A stretch of 64,000 nucleotides of DNA from Saccharibacillus alkalitolerans (GCF_011090185.1 NZ_JAAFGS010000004.1:558001-622000); one strand, 5' to 3'; shown: positions 45,101 through 54,472, counted from the stretch's first letter. Program-made: numbers and translations. Notes: generated from the letters alone by a model not told the origin.

Positions 45101-47157
45101 AACGCGGTCCCGCTGCCGTCCGCCTTCGTGTTCCAACCGCCGAATACGTAATCGGTACGGGCAGGGTCGTCCGGCAAATAAAGCACGCTGCCGTACGCGG
45201 TCAAAATATCGGTCGAAACGGCTCCGCCTTTCAATTGGCCGCCGTTCGCGTCGAAAGTCGCCGTATATACGGGGCTCCAGACGGCGTAAAGGGTCGAATA
45301 GCCGCTGACGTCCTTAAGGTCGACCGCCGTCTGTGCCCCGGCAGAAGTCCCCCAGCCCGAGAACGTATACCCTTCGCGCGAAGGCGGCTGAGGCAGAACA
45401 TACAGCCTTCCGCTCAAAGCTTTGATGGACTGCGTTCCGCCGTCGCCTCCGTTGGGGTCGAAAACCACGGTTTGGGCAGCTTTCCAAATCGCGTATACGT
45501 TTGTATTTGCCGTAATCGCGCTTGTCGGATAGATTGCTTCGCCCAATCCGTCGGCTTGACGGTTCCATTCGATAAACTGGTATCCCTCCCGCGTGGGTTC
45601 GGAAGAAGGCATCTCTCCGAATCGTCCGTCCGTAATCGATTTGAAGGCCGGCATGCCGGTGACCGGGTCGCTTCCCGCATTGGCGACGAAGCTCACCGTA
45701 TAGGTCGCCGCCGCCCACTTGGCGTAGTAGCTGCCTTCCTGCGTAATAGCGGATTCGGGAGGCAGCACCGTGCCCGGCGCGGTGCTCAGATACCAACCGC
45801 TGAGCGTATAGCCGGGCCGAGTAATCGTCGGCATGACGCCGTTGAAGTTATTGCTGTTTCCGTTGGAATAAATCGTCGTGATCAGAGCTCCGCCTTCAGC
45901 CGTGAAATTGTTGTAAAACTTGGCGGCTTTGTTTCCGTTGTTCGACCAGCGCGCATAGACCGTCGTATTTTGCGATACGGCCGTAGACGCATTGAACCAG
46001 GTTCCGGTACCGCTCTGCGCGGAACTCCAACCCACGAAATACGAACCGGCTTGCGTCGGAACAGGCGGCATGGCATCGCCGACCACCCCGTCTTTGGTCG
46101 GTATCGTCACCGCCGCGGAAGAAGTGCCGAAAGTTCCGCCGTTCGGATTGAAAGTGACCGTGAAAGATTCTTTGCTGCTCCAGGTCGCATACGCGGTCAT
46201 ATTGGCATCGACCGGAGTGCCGGCGGTAACCGAAGTTCCCGTCCCGTCGGCCTTCGTGTTCCAACCCTGGAAGTACATGCCGCGTTTGGTCGGCAGCGTC
46301 GCAGGCAGCGCCCCCAGCGTGTTCCCTCCGGCCGCAACCGTTTTGAAAGCCGGCGATGCTTCCGTATCTCCGGTGTTGCTGTCGAAGTTCACGGTATAAA
46401 GGGTGCTGCCGTTCGCGGAAGTCACGTTCGAGAATACGCCGAGCGCGTTCCACGTTTTTTGCGAAGACCAGCCGGATCTGTCCATGCCGTTGAGGTCCTG
46501 GTTGAACGCGTTATCCTGCGCCGCCGTGCCTGTCATAAACCGGAACGGCGTGGAGGAAGTGAAGTTGATGCCCGTTCCCGAGAGAGCTTTGGCAATGTCG
46601 GCTACCGCGAACTTGAAAGAAACGAAATAATCTTCGTCTCCGTTAAAACGGCTGCCGTCTCCCGTAGGGATGATCGAGTAGTTAACGTTTTTTACGGGTT
46701 TGAACGCCAGCAGAGGCTTGCCCGAAATCCCGGTCGTGCTGGGACCCGTATTCGCGTAAGCCGGATTGGAGCCGTAGATGCCGAGACGCCCGTTGTTTCC
46801 CGTCGGATTGTAAGCGCCGAGGAAGAAATCCACGCTGCCGTTCGAATCGGCGTCGACCCCGACGAACGCGAAGTTTTTGAACTCGTAGGCGCCGTTGCCG
46901 TTCGCATTGCTGACGCGCATGCGGATGGACAAATCCTCGTTCGTGAAATGCATGTACGTCGACGGATAGTTCGCGTCGCCTACGATATCCTGCGATACCG
47001 AACCGCTGCCGGTCTGCTGATCCTGAAGATAGTCGTTCTGGTTGTTGGCGGGATACACCGCTTTCCACTCCGGTCCGTTTCCTTCCAGCGAACCGGCTGC
47101 GGACGCGGCGGGTAGACCCATGACGGAAAAGATAGGGAATATCATGCTGAAGCACAA
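42184..47157 (-). CDS. Giant InlB-repeat, SLH-anchored surface protein, signal peptide split by a frame break
   Basis: About 1,650 residues. Ten InlB B-type repeats (each about 70 residues, ending in motifs like YAKWTA or YARWSS, about residues 250-1000) are followed by a carboxypeptidase-regulatory-like fold, a MucBP-like segment (YSVEHYVMNEGG), an eleventh repeat and three SLH domains (for example YPDRTFAPDRNMTRAEVIVM). It is exported, wall-bound and probably adhesive. The open frame begins at a TTG at 47157 with no ribosome site, but a good start with ribosome site lies 26 bp upstream in another frame: see the next entry. Confidence 0.88.
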   Translation of the reverse strand: MCFSMIFPIFSVMGLPAASAAGSLEGNGPEWKAVYPANNQNDYLQDQQTGSGSVSQDIVGDANYPSTYMHFTNEDLSIRMRVSNANGNGAYEFKNFAFVGVDADSNGSVDFFLGAYNPTGNNGRLGIYGSNPAYANTGPSTTGISGKPLLAFKPVKNVNYSIIPTGDGSRFNGDEDYFVSFKFAVADIAKALSGTGINFTSSTPFRFMTGTAAQDNAFNQDLNGMDRSGWSSQKTWNALGVFSNVTSANGSTLYTVNFDSNTGDTEASPAFKTVAAGGNTLGALPATLPTKRGMYFQGWNTKADGTGTSVTAGTPVDANMTAYATWSSKESFTVTFNPNGGTFGTSSAAVTIPTKDGVVGDAMPPVPTQAGSYFVGWSSAQSGTGTWFNASTAVSQNTTVYARWSNNGNKAAKFYNNFTAEGGALITTIYSNGNSNNFNGVMPTITRPGYTLSGWYLSTAPGTVLPPESAITQEGSYYAKWAAATYTVSFVANAGSDPVTGMPAFKSITDGRFGEMPSSEPTREGYQFIEWNRQADGLGEAIYPTSAITANTNVYAIWKAAQTVVFDPNGGDGGTQSIKALSGRLYVLPQPPSREGYTFSGWGTSAGAQTAVDLKDVSGYSTLYAVWSPVYTATFDANGGQLKGGAVSTDILTAYGSVLYLPDDPARTDYVFGGWNTKADGSGTAFKLDTEVTQQPTRVYAKWTPTASAKFTVKFETDGGSAVTDLETNSIETPPTSSKPGYALEGWYKSPERNSADKVSFPYAVTSNQTLYAKWTALNFDVTFDANEGEYADGVTQVPVNETYDQLYVLPNQIPVRSGYTFASWNTQPDGTGVGVTDKTTVVVSVTHSVYAMWTELGKVTINYASNNTNYGTVSRSFESLNPISDNAAGATAIANPGYRFVEWQNAGGTPVSTAETLVPEKTPNGYAAENYTAVFEEVENVKTSLVTLDDNGGQGGSGSVTATYDKAMPAAAAPTRAGYQFRGYYDQKTGGIPYYSADMSSARSWDKNEASAVLYARWSSERAVTGTVIDDGEPAKAVQAAKIQIVRGNEKYGEETLTGPDGKFTIYNIPAGTYNLIMTIGDKTEIIAIRVSANEPVTELGKIIFPLGNASSLLKLKTPETPPVVINNLHPEAEQYLIDENNQGFVKVEMSVAKVDESTKDADVERGVGKIKAQAQEKSAYIGLYLDITLDKYKRATEQEDWGASQGKLKETKGLIEIVVPIPADLQGKTSSLYRVYRDHGNEPTHTIQETKNEHGEYLKVDPEEQTITLYVKKFSVYALAYLTPAAYSVEHYVMNEGGSYPSSPTKTSTASGLADSVLTVSDLQDSALLDSGVTYGYGAVDGATTTTAAVKGDGKLVIKLYYARQGKAPASIAPVSQAPAAAAPTYYDVTFDGAGGTPASVTQAAAAGSLVSKPADPKREGYRFAGWHRADGREWNFNKDRVYSAVTLSAKWIAEAAAPEPPALDKANHFAYMQGYPDRTFAPDRNMTRAEVIVMFSRLLLEKMNVEQAYPSAFRDVAADRWYANAVGYMEQYGIVTGYTDGTFKPDAPVTRAEFAAIASRFDKLAAGGSVTFTDVPSSYWAGDAIASGAAKGWIKGYTDGTFRPDNLILRSEVVTLVNRMLERSADRSYIDRGNLDERHGMKNGFSLFLKILKE

Positions 47158-47205
47158 TAAAAGGCTTAACGCTTTTTCTTCATGTGTAGGCTCCCTTTTT
47201 CTTGA
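47151..47205 (-). other. Likely true start with one-base frame break
   Basis: An ATG at 47183-47181 follows AGGGAGCC at good spacing and reads MKKKR then stop. If the A5 run (47177-47173) had one more A, it would read MKKKALSLLLCFSMIFPIFS and continue into the gene as a perfect signal peptide. One base is missing, or the run slips, or the assembly is wrong. Confidence 0.75.
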
Positions 47206-47359
47206 TGACTGACTTTCCTGAAAGACCGTCGGTCGGCAGGATGATGCCTTTATGATCTGAAGCTTCGCTTTATGGATCTATTATCGCAGCGGCAGAATCG
47301 CGTTCGGGAACGGAGCGAAGGCTTGCACGGAGAGGCGCTTTTAACCGAAAACGCAAAAA

Positions 47360-47404
47360 AACCGCTCTCGATAAATGAATTGTCCATTCATCGAAGAAGC
47401 GGTT
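47360..47404 (-). terminator. Terminator of araBDA
   Basis: AACCGCT (47360-47366) pairs with AGCGGTT (47398-47404), with an inner ATGAAT/ATTCAT stem, followed on the minus strand by a T run. It ends the leftward arabinose operon. Confidence 0.75.
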
Positions 47405-47435
47405 CTTTTTAACCGGCTTGTTTGCCGCGCGTCCT

Positions 47436-48854
47436 TTACTTGATGACCACGTACTCCAAATTCACCAGCTTTGCGTAAGTCACGATCTGATCCGTTGTCA
47501 GGTTCAAGGATACGACGGTATGGTGGCCGCCGCCGTTTTCGATCCAGGCTTTGACGCCGTCCTGGAAGTTCGGCTTCACGGTCCACAGCACGCGGGCCAC
47601 CGGAAGGTTCGGAGCCGGCTCCGTCGGTTCGAACGCCGTCACTTCGTTGATCAGCAGCTTGTAATGCGTGCCGTGGTCCATCATGGACACGACGACGCCG
47701 TCGCCGGCTTTGCCGTCGAATACGAGACGGGCCGGATCTTCTTTGCCGCCGATTCCCAGCGGGGATACGACGACTTTCGGCTTGCTGCCGGCCAGGGAAG
47801 GATCGACTTCGAGCATGTGGGACTGCAGAATCGCTTCTTGGCCCGCTGCCATCTCATACGTGTAATCTTCCATGAAGCCCGTGTTCTGGTTGTGGCTCAT
47901 CACCTTCATGAGGCGATCGAGCGCCGCCGTCTTCCAGTCGCCTTCGCCGGCAAAGCCGTAGCCCTGCGCCATCAGACGCTGAACGGCGAGACCCGGAAGC
48001 TGCTTCATGCCGTGCAGATCTTCGAAGTTCGACGTGAAGGCGTTGTAGCCTTTGTCGTCCAGGAAACGCTTGAGCGCGATTTCGTAACCCGCTTGAACGC
48101 GAACGCTCGCTTCCCAAGCTTCTTTGCTGTTCGTGCCGTAATCGAATTCGTAGAGGTTGGCGTATTCGGCCATCAGCTCGTCAATTTCCTTATCCGTTAC
48201 GGCATTCACGTATTCCACGAGATCGCCGATGCCGTAGTAGTCCACCGTCCAGCCGAATTGGATTTGCGCTTCGACCTTGTCGCCTTCCGTTACGCCGACG
48301 TTGCGCATGTTGTCGCCGAAGCGGGCAACGCGGATGTTGAAGCTTTCGTTATAAGCGACGGCTACGTCCATCCAGTCCGCGATCTGACGCTGTACTTCAG
48401 GGCGCTCCCAGTAGCCGACAACGACCTTGTTCTGTTTGTTCAGACGGGCGTTGATGAAGCCGTATTCGCGGTCGCCGTGGGCGGCCTGGTTCAGGTTCAT
48501 GAAGTCCATGTCGATCGTCGCCCACGGGATGCTTTCGTTGTACTGGGTCGCCAGGTGCAGCAGCGGCTTTTGCAGCAGCTTCGTGCCGCGGATCCACATT
48601 TTCGCCGGCGAGAACGTGTGCATCCAGGTGATGATGCCCGCTACTTCGTCGCGGTAGTTCGCTTCTTTCATGATGCTTGTGATCTTGTCCGCGGTCACGG
48701 CCAGATCCTGCAGCACGAGCGGATAAGGAAGCACGCCGCTGTTGTTCAGGGCGTCCGTCATCTGCTGCGCGTGGGCTTTTACTTCGCCCAGCGCTTCTTC
48801 TCCGTACAAATGCTGCGAACCGACCACGAACCAAAACTGTTTATCTGCTGTCAT
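47436..48854 (-). CDS. araA: L-arabinose isomerase
   Basis: A 472-residue isomerase interconverting L-arabinose and L-ribulose. [12 protein letters not shown] at the start and [12 protein letters not shown] are family signatures; [15 protein letters not shown] and the MEDYTYEM segment carry metal-binding acids. The start at 48854 is chosen because AGAGGATG precedes it at nine bases; an ATG three codons earlier is crowded by that site. It is the last gene of araB-araD-araA, with a terminator after it. Confidence 0.95.
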   Translation of the reverse strand: MTADKQFWFVVGSQHLYGEEALGEVKAHAQQMTDALNNSGVLPYPLVLQDLAVTADKITSIMKEANYRDEVAGIITWMHTFSPAKMWIRGTKLLQKPLLHLATQYNESIPWATIDMDFMNLNQAAHGDREYGFINARLNKQNKVVVGYWERPEVQRQIADWMDVAVAYNESFNIRVARFGDNMRNVGVTEGDKVEAQIQFGWTVDYYGIGDLVEYVNAVTDKEIDELMAEYANLYEFDYGTNSKEAWEASVRVQAGYEIALKRFLDDKGYNAFTSNFEDLHGMKQLPGLAVQRLMAQGYGFAGEGDWKTAALDRLMKVMSHNQNTGFMEDYTYEMAAGQEAILQSHMLEVDPSLAGSKPKVVVSPLGIGGKEDPARLVFDGKAGDGVVVSMMDHGTHYKLLINEVTAFEPTEPAPNLPVARVLWTVKPNFQDGVKAWIENGGGHHTVVSLNLTTDQIVTYAKLVNLEYVVIK

Positions 48855-48905
48855 GGAGATCATCCTCTTTTCTTTTCGTTATAAATTATTAGGTAAGGCT
48901 TTTGA

Positions 48906-49601
48906 TTATTTCTGGCCGTAGTAGGCGTCTTTGCCGTGCTTGCGCAGATAGTGCTTGTCCAGAATGCCCTGCGGCAGTTCCTTGGCAAAATGGTTCAGCT
49001 GACGCGCGTACAAGTTCATCTTGCACACTTCTTCCAGCACGACGCTGTTCACGACCGCCGATTTCACGTCTTTGCCCCAGGTGAACGGCGCATGGCCCTG
49101 CAGCAGCACCGCCGGAATCGCCATGATGTCCACGCCGAGCTTCTCGAACGTCTCGATGATGACGCGGCCCGTCTCCGCTTCGTATCCGCGGTCGATTTCT
49201 TCCTGATTCAAAAATCTCGCGCACGGAACGGCTCCGTAGAACGTGTCCGCATGCGTCGTTCCCATAACCGGCACGTCCAGTCCCGCCTGCGCCCAGATGG
49301 TCGCCCAAGTGGAGTGCGTATGCACGATGCCGCCGATCTGCGGATAATGCTTGTACAGCACCGCGTGAGTCGGGGTATCGGAGGAAGGTCTCATGTCGCC
49401 TTCGACCACGTTGCCGTCGAAGTCCACGACAACCATGTCGCTCGGCTTCATCGTTTCGTAGCTGACGCCGCTCGGCTTGATGACGAACAGGCCGCTTTCC
49501 CGATCGACGGCGCTGGCGTTGCCCCAGGTGAACTTCACCAGGCCGTGCTTCGGCAGTTCGAGATTCGCTTCATAGACTTCTTGTTTCAGCTGTTCTAACA
49601 A
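48906..49601 (-). CDS. araD: L-ribulose-5-phosphate 4-epimerase
   Basis: A 231-residue zinc enzyme that converts L-ribulose 5-phosphate to D-xylulose 5-phosphate, the step into the pentose phosphate pathway. TWGNASAVDRE, GGIVHTHSTWATIWAQAG with the zinc His pair (HTH) and LLQGHAPFTWGK are diagnostic. It starts at a TTG (49601) with AAGGAG about nine bases upstream. It lies between araB and araA and ends 51 bp before araA. Confidence 0.94.
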   Translation of the reverse strand: MLEQLKQEVYEANLELPKHGLVKFTWGNASAVDRESGLFVIKPSGVSYETMKPSDMVVVDFDGNVVEGDMRPSSDTPTHAVLYKHYPQIGGIVHTHSTWATIWAQAGLDVPVMGTTHADTFYGAVPCARFLNQEEIDRGYEAETGRVIIETFEKLGVDIMAIPAVLLQGHAPFTWGKDVKSAVVNSVVLEEVCKMNLYARQLNHFAKELPQGILDKHYLRKHGKDAYYGQK

Positions 49602-49619
49602 TGGGAGTCACTCCTTGTC

Positions 49620-51221
49620 TTAATTCAGATGGTCGACGGCCGCCTGCTCGATCGCAAGTCCCGCCTCGTAGCGCTGCATGAACGTCCGGAACCCTTCGAC
49701 GTCTTTCTCGTCCGGGGCCAACTGCTCCGCCTGGACGTCTTTGAACACTTTATGCTCCAGGAAGTCCGCCAGGCTCTCTCCCTGTTCTTTGCCCGTCATG
49801 TACGAAGCGAGCAGCGCCATGCCCCACGCTCCGCCTTCGCCGGCCGTGGACATGACCGAGATCGGGACGTTCAGCGCGGCGGCCAGAGCCTTTTGCCCGA
49901 CGAGCGGAGTCTTGAACAATCCGCCGTGGCCGAGGATGCTGTCGATGCCGACTTTCTCGTTTTCCGTCAAAATGTCCATGCCCAGCTTGAGCGCGCCGAA
50001 CGCGGTGAACAGATGCGTGCGCATGAAGTTGGCCAGATTGAAGCGGCTTTCCGGCGAGCGGACGAACAGCGGACGGCCGTGCTCGAGCCCCGTAATGTTC
50101 TCGCCCGAGAGGTAGCCGTAGCTGAGCAGCCCGCCGCCGTCCGGATCGGCTTCGAGCGACTTGTTCAACAGCACGCCGAACAGCCTGCCGGAATCGGCTT
50201 CGTAACCCATCGCCTGCGCGAATTCGCGGAACAGCCCCATCCAGGCATTGAGGTCGCTGGAGCAGTTGTTGGCGTGCACCATGCCGACCGGGCTGCCGTC
50301 CGGCGTCGTGACCATGTCGATCTCCGGGTACAGCTTGGACAGCTCGTGCTCCAGCACGATCATCGCGAACACGGACGTGCCGACGGAGACGTTGCCGGTG
50401 CGCTTCTTGACGCTGTTCGTCGCCACCATGCCGGTGCCGGCGTCGCCTTCCGGCGGGCAGAGCGGGATGCCGGAACTCAGGTCGCCGTCCGGGTCGAGCA
50501 GCTTCGCGCCTTCCGCGGTGAGCGTGCCGGCCTGTTCGCCGGAGAGCAGCACTTTCGGAAGGACTTGTTCGAGCTTCCACGGATAGCCTTTCGCCGCGAT
50601 CAATTCGTCGAACTGCCCCATCATCGCGGAATGATAGTCATGCGTCGATTCCTCGATCGGGAAAACGCCGGAAGCGTCGCCGATGCCGATGACTTTCTCG
50701 CCGGTCAGCAGCCAGTGGATGTAGCCGGCCAGCGTCGTGACGTAATCGATGCTCGGCACATGCTCTTCCTCGTTCAGGATCGCCTGGTACAGATGGGCAA
50801 TGCTCCAGCGTTCCGGAATGTTGAATTGGAACAGCTCCGTCAGTTCGCGCGCCGCTTGGCCGGTCGTCGCGTTGCGCCAGGTGCGGAACGGCACCAGCAG
50901 CTCCCCCTGCCCGTCGAACGCCATATAGCCGTGCATCATGGCCGAGAATCCGATCGAACCTACCGTCTGAAGCGTTACTCCGTATTTCTGCCGGACCTCC
51001 TGCTTCATTTCGCGGTAAGCCGTCCGAAGGCCGTTGATGATCTCCTCCCGATCGTACGTCCAATAACCGTCCTTCAGCTGATTCTCCCACTCGTAGCTGC
51101 CCGAAGCGATCGTTTCGAAACTCCGGTCGATCAGTACCGCCTTGATGCGGGTCGAACCGAATTCGATGCCGAGCGCCGTTTTCCCCTCGGTAAGGATTGC
51201 TTTCAAATCTTCATGGCTCAT
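49620..51221 (-). CDS. araB: Ribulokinase
   Basis: A 533-residue FGGY kinase that phosphorylates L-ribulose with ATP. The N-terminal phosphate loop [13 protein letters not shown] (about 18-30), GYIHWLLTG and a C-terminal ATP-binding segment [20 protein letters not shown] are present. It is the first gene of the operon, directly behind the promoter and AraR box. GGAAGGGG precedes the ATG. Length is normal. Confidence 0.95.
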   Translation of the reverse strand: MSHEDLKAILTEGKTALGIEFGSTRIKAVLIDRSFETIASGSYEWENQLKDGYWTYDREEIINGLRTAYREMKQEVRQKYGVTLQTVGSIGFSAMMHGYMAFDGQGELLVPFRTWRNATTGQAARELTELFQFNIPERWSIAHLYQAILNEEEHVPSIDYVTTLAGYIHWLLTGEKVIGIGDASGVFPIEESTHDYHSAMMGQFDELIAAKGYPWKLEQVLPKVLLSGEQAGTLTAEGAKLLDPDGDLSSGIPLCPPEGDAGTGMVATNSVKKRTGNVSVGTSVFAMIVLEHELSKLYPEIDMVTTPDGSPVGMVHANNCSSDLNAWMGLFREFAQAMGYEADSGRLFGVLLNKSLEADPDGGGLLSYGYLSGENITGLEHGRPLFVRSPESRFNLANFMRTHLFTAFGALKLGMDILTENEKVGIDSILGHGGLFKTPLVGQKALAAALNVPISVMSTAGEGGAWGMALLASYMTGKEQGESLADFLEHKVFKDVQAEQLAPDEKDVEGFRTFMQRYEAGLAIEQAAVDHLN

Positions 51222-51350
51222 GATCCTATCTATCCCCTTCCTGCTCCTGCGTACTTGCTATACGAACGGCTTCCGATCCCATCGGTCGATTGACGAGGGC
51301 AACCCGGAGATTCGGCCCGAAAGAATGCGGTTTCAATAACTCACAGCTTC

Positions 51351-51379
51351 AGTATATTTTTTGTACGTACATTTGTCAA
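51351..51379 (-). promoter_or_regulatory. araBDA promoter with AraR box
   Basis: TTGACA (51379-51374), a 17-bp spacer and TATACT (51356-51351) form a near-consensus promoter. The spacer contains TTGTACGTACA (51361-51371), an AraR-type palindrome, so bound repressor covers the promoter. Confidence 0.85.
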
Positions 51380-51455
51380 CGATACAACTTAGTTATACTG
51401 TCATTATGGTACTAAGGGTCGATTCCGTTTGCTTTCCTGCTGTTCCATGCTAAGA

Positions 51456-51470
51456 TGTGTACGTACAACT
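51456..51470. promoter_or_regulatory. Second AraR box
   Basis: TGTGTACGTACAACT contains the same GTACGTAC core (51459-51466) and lies about 96 bp from the first, close before araR. AraR could loop between both or repress itself. Confidence 0.75.
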
Positions 51471-51501
51471 TTCTCCAGCAACGAGGAAAGAAGTGAAATC
51501 C

Positions 51502-52593
51502 ATGAAGCCCAAATATCAGATCATCATTGAAGATATAAGAAGCCATATTCTCTCGGGAACCTACAAACCCGGCGAGAAAATCCCGTCGGAACTCTCCCTG
51601 CAGGAGAGCTACGACGTCAGTCGGCAGACGGTCCGCAAAGCGCTGCTGGAACTGTCGAACGAAGGCTTTCTGCGGAGCGAACGCGGTTCCGGCACGTATG
51701 TCAGCAGCCAGTATCGCTCGAAGTCCGGTTCCAAGTCCGGCAACAAGACGATCGGAGTCATTACCACGTACATCTCGGACTATATTTTCCCTTCCATCAT
51801 CCGGGGGATCGAAGGCCGGCTCAACGAAGACAGCTATTCGCTGCTGCTCGCCAGCACCAACAACGACATCGCGCAGGAACGCAAAGCGCTGGAGATGATG
51901 CTCTCCTACGGCGTGGACGGCCTGATCGTGGAGCCGACCCGCAGCAACGTCTATAATCCGAATATCGCGTATTACCTGTCGTTCAAAGAGCAGGACGTGC
52001 CTTTTACGATGATCAACGCTTACTACGAGGAATTGGAAGTCCCGTTCTTCTGTCTGGACGACGTGCAGTCGAGCTACCTCGCCACCCGCGAGCTGATCGG
52101 CAAAGGCCATACCCAGATCGGGATCATAGCCAAAATGGACGACCTGCAGGGCAAATTCCGCATGAAAGGATTCATCAAAGCGCTCGGCGAAGACAAGCTG
52201 CGGTTCCAGCACGAGCATGTCCTGTCGTTCGATACGGACAGCAAGCCGGACCTATCCGCCAATCTGGAAGAGTATCTCCAAGAAAACCGCGACGAACTGA
52301 CGGCGATCGTCTGCTACAACGACGAAGTCGGGCTGGAAGTGGTCAACGTATGCCGCAAGCTCGGGATCGCGATTCCGGACGACCTGTCGATCGTCTGCCA
52401 AGATAACTCGTATATCGCGAAGAACGCCAATATTCAGCTCACCACGCTCACGCATCCGCAGGAACAGATGGGCCGCGACGCGGCGGACTGGGTGATCAAG
52501 CGGCTTCAGGGGAAGAAGGATCTGCCGGACAAAACGTATTATCAGCCGGTGCTGGTGGAAGGCGAAACGGTGAAAGTGATCGAGGTGGAGTAA
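51502..52593 (+). CDS. araR: Arabinose operon repressor
   Basis: A 363-residue chimera: a GntR-type winged helix at the N-terminus (GEKIPSELSLQESYDVSRQT, about 23-42) joined to a LacI-type sugar-binding domain (IIRGIEGRLNEDSY onward). This is the AraR architecture, and the length matches Bacillus. L-arabinose releases it from DNA. The start at 51502 has AGGAAAG upstream; it diverges from araB. Confidence 0.94.
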   Translation: MKPKYQIIIEDIRSHILSGTYKPGEKIPSELSLQESYDVSRQTVRKALLELSNEGFLRSERGSGTYVSSQYRSKSGSKSGNKTIGVITTYISDYIFPSIIRGIEGRLNEDSYSLLLASTNNDIAQERKALEMMLSYGVDGLIVEPTRSNVYNPNIAYYLSFKEQDVPFTMINAYYEELEVPFFCLDDVQSSYLATRELIGKGHTQIGIIAKMDDLQGKFRMKGFIKALGEDKLRFQHEHVLSFDTDSKPDLSANLEEYLQENRDELTAIVCYNDEVGLEVVNVCRKLGIAIPDDLSIVCQDNSYIAKNANIQLTTLTHPQEQMGRDAADWVIKRLQGKKDLPDKTYYQPVLVEGETVKVIEVE

Positions 52594-52622
52594 CAAGGAT
52601 TCAACAGGCAGCTCAAATATCG

Positions 52623-52657
52623 AAAAGCAGTCTCTTCGTCGTCGAAGGACTGCTTTT
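52623..52657 (+). terminator. Terminator of araR
   Basis: AAAAGCAGTC 52623-52632 pairs with GACTGCTTTT 52648-52657, with an inner CTTCG/CGAAG stem and a following T run. Confidence 0.82.
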
Positions 52658-52696
52658 TGATATGAATATCAGTAGCTTCGCAGATAAGCGGCTCTC

Positions 52697-53260
52697 TTAA
52701 ACCGCAAGTTTCAGCTCAAAAACTTTATTCAAATGTTCGCGCAGCTTGACGAGATACGTCTCAACCTGCGGATTGGCGATAACGTCGTGAATACTGAAGC
52801 TTTCCAGCGCCTCCATGCCGACGAAACGCTGAGTCGCATGGATATGTTCCAGCGTCCCTTCCAGATCCAATCCTTTGAAAAAGCCGTCGGGAGTTCCGTA
52901 TTCGCTTTCCGGGGCGTTCCAAGTGGTGGACAGCATATACGTTTTGCCTGTCAACAAGCCGCCTTGTCCATACCGTTCGGCTCCTGCAAAAATCACGCCG
53001 TATTCGTACACTTCGTCAAAATATTGTTTGAACAGCGTAGGCAGCGAGAACCAGTAAATCGGCGTCTGAAAAATGATCGTATCCGCCCATTTGATTTTCT
53101 CCTGCTCTTCTTTGATGTCATAGCCCTCCTGAACCGTTGTTGTTTTGACGTTATGCTGTTCCGACAGAATCGAAACCGTTTCGTCAACGAGCGTCTTGTT
53201 CAATCTTCCTTGCGAATAAGGGTAAAACTGGTGGCCGTTAATGATCAGAATATTACTCAT
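52697..53260 (-). CDS. NAD(P)H-dependent flavodoxin-fold reductase (MdaB-like)
   Basis: A 187-residue FMN quinone reductase of the MdaB/KefF group. NILIINGHQFYPYSQGRLN and FQTPIYWFSLPTLFKQYFD with the FMN-contacting residues are typical. It protects against quinones or other electrophiles, by inference. AAGGAG precedes the ATG. It diverges from an XRE regulator with a palindrome between them. Confidence 0.9.
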   Translation of the reverse strand: MSNILIINGHQFYPYSQGRLNKTLVDETVSILSEQHNVKTTTVQEGYDIKEEQEKIKWADTIIFQTPIYWFSLPTLFKQYFDEVYEYGVIFAGAERYGQGGLLTGKTYMLSTTWNAPESEYGTPDGFFKGLDLEGTLEHIHATQRFVGMEALESFSIHDVIANPQVETYLVKLREHLNKVFELKLAV

Positions 53261-53415
53261 GGTATTCTCCTTCTATCCTTTCGGATTTGCGAATGTGTTA
53301 AAATGAAGCGGAATAAGTGATGAATTTATCCTAACCCGATTGGAATCATTCAAGAAGAACGGCAGTTGTATAGGTATGGCGGCTATCGTAATCTGTGATT
53401 CTATCATTCGTGATC

Positions 53416-53434
53416 CTGATACTGAGAGTATCAG
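53416..53434. promoter_or_regulatory. Palindrome before the XRE gene
   Basis: CTGATACT and AGTATCAG with a 3-bp gap lie 20 bp before the regulator's start and near the divergent reductase promoter. A candidate operator. Confidence 0.5.
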
Positions 53435-53454
53435 CTTGAAAGGAGCGTTCGGCT

Positions 53455-54309
53455 ATGAGCGACCATACGCATCGTCAAGAACTTGGGCGCTTTCTTCGTA
53501 CCCGGCGCCTTCGCCTCTCGCCGGAAGAAGCAGGACTTCCACCCAACGACTTCACGAAACGGAGAACAAAAGGACTGAGGCGCGAAGAAGTCGCGGCGCT
53601 CGCGGGAATCTCGCTGCCCTGGTATACCTCTCTTGAGCAGGGGAAGGATATCAACGTTTCCGATCAAGTGCTGGACAGCCTGGCTCGCGTCTTTCGTTTG
53701 AACCGGGAGGAACGTCATCACCTACGCGTTCTTGCCGACCCGCGCCGACTGGCGCTGATCCCCGAAAACAATGTGCCGGAGGTCTCTTCTTCGTTGGGCT
53801 TCCTGCTGAATCAGATGCCGCTATGTCCCGCTTACATTTCCGATTCCCGAATGAATGTGCTGGCATGGAACAGCTTGGCTTTCGCCGTATTCGGGCCGTT
53901 TGGGACAATGGACAGCCGCGAGCGCAACATCATCTGGCGTCTATTTATTCTGCCTGATTACCGAGCGATGTTTGTCGATTGGCAGACGCTGACGGCGGCT
54001 CTGCTCGGCCATTTTCGGGTGATGTACAGCCAGCATCTCGAAGATCCCTGGTATGCGGAATTTATTGCGGAGATGACGGAAAAGAGTCCCGAGTTTGCAG
54101 CGATGTGGGAGGATTACGAAGTCCGCTGCGCGAGCAGGCATCCGCAGACTCTCGCACACCCGGAAGCGGGCCTGCTGAATCTATCGAACCTTGTAATGCC
54201 GGTTCAGGATGGAAGCGGACAATTTTTGCATGTCTATACGCCCGATTCCGATGACGGTTCGATCGAGCGACTGGAGCGTCTCGCCTTGCAGACGAAGGAA
54301 GCCCGTTAG
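53455..54309 (+). CDS. XRE/MmyB-like transcriptional regulator
   Basis: A 284-residue regulator with an N-terminal XRE helix-turn-helix (REEVAALAGISLPWYTSLEQ, about 43-62) and a C-terminal MmyB-like ligand domain that in relatives binds fatty acids (FGPFGTMDSRERNIIWRLF). AAAGGAG precedes the ATG. It most likely controls the divergent reductase gene. It ends in a strong terminator. Confidence 0.88.
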   Translation: MSDHTHRQELGRFLRTRRLRLSPEEAGLPPNDFTKRRTKGLRREEVAALAGISLPWYTSLEQGKDINVSDQVLDSLARVFRLNREERHHLRVLADPRRLALIPENNVPEVSSSLGFLLNQMPLCPAYISDSRMNVLAWNSLAFAVFGPFGTMDSRERNIIWRLFILPDYRAMFVDWQTLTAALLGHFRVMYSQHLEDPWYAEFIAEMTEKSPEFAAMWEDYEVRCASRHPQTLAHPEAGLLNLSNLVMPVQDGSGQFLHVYTPDSDDGSIERLERLALQTKEAR

Positions 54310-54348
54310 ATTTGGGCGCCACCTTCGGCAGCATGCCGGAGGATAAAT

Positions 54349-54397
54349 AAGACGTGACGGGCGCGGCCATTATGAATGACTGCGCCCGTCACGTCTT
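54349..54397 (+). terminator. Terminator of the XRE gene
   Basis: A 16-bp stem AAGACGTGACGGGCGC (54349-54364) with its complement (54382-54397) and a T run. Confidence 0.88.
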
Positions 54398-54472
54398 TTT
54401 GTTTGCGGAATGCTGCCTGCTTGGTATTCGGGGATAAGGAAAACAATCGCGAACATGTATAAGGAGGAATCT

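Noticed and set aside
42232-47115. A 1,627-codon open frame antisense to the InlB-repeat gene
   Set aside because: It is a by-product of GC-rich codon use on the real gene: no ribosome site, no domains, very Arg-rich composition.
47155-47157. TTG at 47157 as true start of the InlB-repeat protein
   Set aside because: It has no ribosome site and would cut off the charged start of the signal peptide; the ATG at 47183 with a one-base break is the better explanation.
47173-47183. Programmed -1 frameshifting at AAA AAG
   Set aside because: The full X XXY YYZ heptamer is not met (a G precedes AAA AAG) and the site is four codons after the start; slippage or assembly error is simpler.
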